Positions 41,506 through 42,861 of a stretch of 42,861 nucleotides of DNA are shown here, piece after piece. Numbering within the stretch: position 1 is the stretch's first letter; each line of letters starts with the position of its first letter. The stretch is from Clostridia bacterium (GTDB taxonomy: Bacteria; Bacillota; Clostridia; Oscillospirales; QAMX01), in contig JAFQKV010000114.1 in the NCBI GenBank assembly GCA_017414715.1, positions 1 through 42,861 of the forward strand, read 5' to 3'. Made by a program: the position numbers and the translations under genes. Under the pieces are notes generated by a model, which worked only from the letters and a program-made list of their open reading frames with translations, was not told the origin of the DNA and made no database searches.

Positions 41506-42294
41506 TTACGCCTTGTGATCGGGATCCTTGGCATTGCGGCAATAGAGCATATACAGACCCTCCAGCAGAAGGTTTTCATCGTATATGATATCCTGCCGGC
41601 AATGGGGATAAACGGACGGTGCGTGTCCGCCGGTGGCGATGACACTGCACTTCTCTCCAAGCTGCTCCTCAATACGGGCAGTAATGCCGTCGATCATGGC
41701 GGCATGGCCGTAGATAATACCGGAGCGAATGCAGGAGGACGTGCCGGTGCCGATGACATTTTCCGGGGCCTCCAGCGCCACGTGAGGCAGCTGTGCGGTT
41801 TTTTCGGAAAGAGCTTCGGCACTGATACGCACACCGGGGGCAAATACCGCGCCGCAGAGCACCTTATTTTTATCGAGAATGATGAGCTTTGTGACCGTAC
41901 CCATATCAATCACGATGGCAGGAGCGGGATATTTCTCCGCCGCAGCGGCGCTGGCAACAATGATATCGGAGCCGACCTCGCTGGCGTTGTCCGTCCGGAT
42001 GCGAAGTCCGGTACGGATGCCCGGACCAACGTTCAGTGCTTCACAGCCGACGACACGCTGCACGGCGCGGCGCAGCGCGCCGGTGATCTGGGGGACGACC
42101 GAGGAAATGATCGCACCACTGACATCCTCCGTTGCAATGTTATACAAACGAAGAATATCGTCCAGCTCAACGGCATACTGATCGCTGGTCCATGCGCGGT
42201 TGGTGGCGATGCGGGAGACCATTCTCAGATGATCCCGCGATTCATAAACAGCAATGACGATATTCGTATTTCCAACATCGATTACGAGGACCAT
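41506..42294 (-). CDS. coaX: Type III pantothenate kinase CoaX
   Basis: A 262-residue ASKHA-fold kinase catalysing the first step of CoA synthesis, pantothenate to 4-phosphopantothenate. Motifs are LVIDVGNTNIVI (residues 3-14), the TSDQYAVELDDIL stretch, GIRTGLRIRTDNASEVGSD, IDMGTVTK (normally DxGTATT; here TVTK) and IATGGHAPS near the end. CoaX needs a monovalent cation and resists CoA feedback. The start is ATG at 42294 with AAAGGAG 11 nt upstream; ATG 42318 lacks an SD. It lies between asnS and the ECF S component. Confidence 0.95.
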   Translation of the reverse strand: MVLVIDVGNTNIVIAVYESRDHLRMVSRIATNRAWTSDQYAVELDDILRLYNIATEDVSGAIISSVVPQITGALRRAVQRVVGCEALNVGPGIRTGLRIRTDNASEVGSDIIVASAAAAEKYPAPAIVIDMGTVTKLIILDKNKVLCGAVFAPGVRISAEALSEKTAQLPHVALEAPENVIGTGTSSCIRSGIIYGHAAMIDGITARIEEQLGEKCSVIATGGHAPSVYPHCRQDIIYDENLLLEGLYMLYCRNAKDPDHKA

Positions 42295-42336
42295 TCCGGT
42301 AACATCTCCTTTGCTCATTTTTTCAGGCAGAAGTCT

Positions 42337-42861
<525 letters not shown>

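Overview
The window looks like a chromosomal segment of a Gram-positive, low-to-mid GC Firmicute, most likely a spore-forming gut Clostridia member (Oscillospiraceae-like). Evidence: purine-rich AGGAGG ribosome sites, TTGACA/TATAAT promoters at 16-18 bp spacing, a T-box riboswitch, the scpA-scpB-DUF2953-ytfJ-D,D-carboxypeptidase-cwlD block, a SleB-like cortex hydrolase, NrdR and split SecD/SecF. Assignment below class is inference. No IS element, prophage, CRISPR array or rRNA was seen.

Layout. 1-4.3 kb (+): end of a penicillin-binding transpeptidase, tRNA-Lys, a YeiH-family membrane protein, then a low-molecular-weight tyrosine phosphatase, MATE exporter and PHP phosphoesterase run. 4.3-6.2 kb: a complete T-box leader with a UAC (Tyr) specifier in front of a sodium:solute symporter. 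6.2-8.4 kb (-): an MFS transporter and a NYN/OST-HTH protein, each with its own promoter. 8.5-8.95 kb: tRNA-Arg(CCG) followed by a degenerate tRNA-derived repeat tract. 8.95-11.4 kb (+): DMT transporter, alkaline-phosphatase-superfamily phosphodiesterase and ZIP metal transporter. 11.46-15.8 kb (-): a four-gene catabolic operon (sugar isomerase/epimerase, sulfatase-like hydrolase with Thr at the formylglycine position, two Gfo/Idh/MocA dehydrogenases). 16-17.3 kb: SleB-like hydrolase, a small unknown protein, a DUF378 membrane protein. 17.4-21.4 kb: an FAD oxidoreductase diverging from a split transketolase pair and a zinc-ribbon membrane protein with a 12-residue repeat tail. 21.4-27.8 kb (-): DUF4838 protein and GH92 mannosidase in a 20-bp-overlapping pair, and a cardiolipin synthase. 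27.9-31 kb (-): MacB-like permease and membrane-fusion adaptor without an ATPase gene, and an unknown membrane protein. 31-39.3 kb (-): housekeeping block, in transcription order secD, secF, nrdR, scpA, scpB, DUF2953, ytfJ, D,D-carboxypeptidase, cwlD, radA. 39.5-42.9 kb (-): subgroup-1c-like aspartate aminotransferase, ECF S component, coaX and the 3' part of asnS.

How it fits together. The carbohydrate genes (GH92, DUF4838, isomerase, sulfatase-like enzyme, Gfo/Idh pair, FAD oxidoreductase, transketolase) suggest intracellular breakdown of imported glycans or unusual sugars; none of these enzymes shows a signal peptide. The ECF S component next to coaX suggests pantothenate salvage towards CoA. 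The most review-worthy items are the Tyr-type T-box on a symporter, the Thr-type sulfatase operon, the intracellular GH92/DUF4838 pair, the tRNA-derived repeat tract and the zinc-ribbon protein with an exact 12-residue periodicity.
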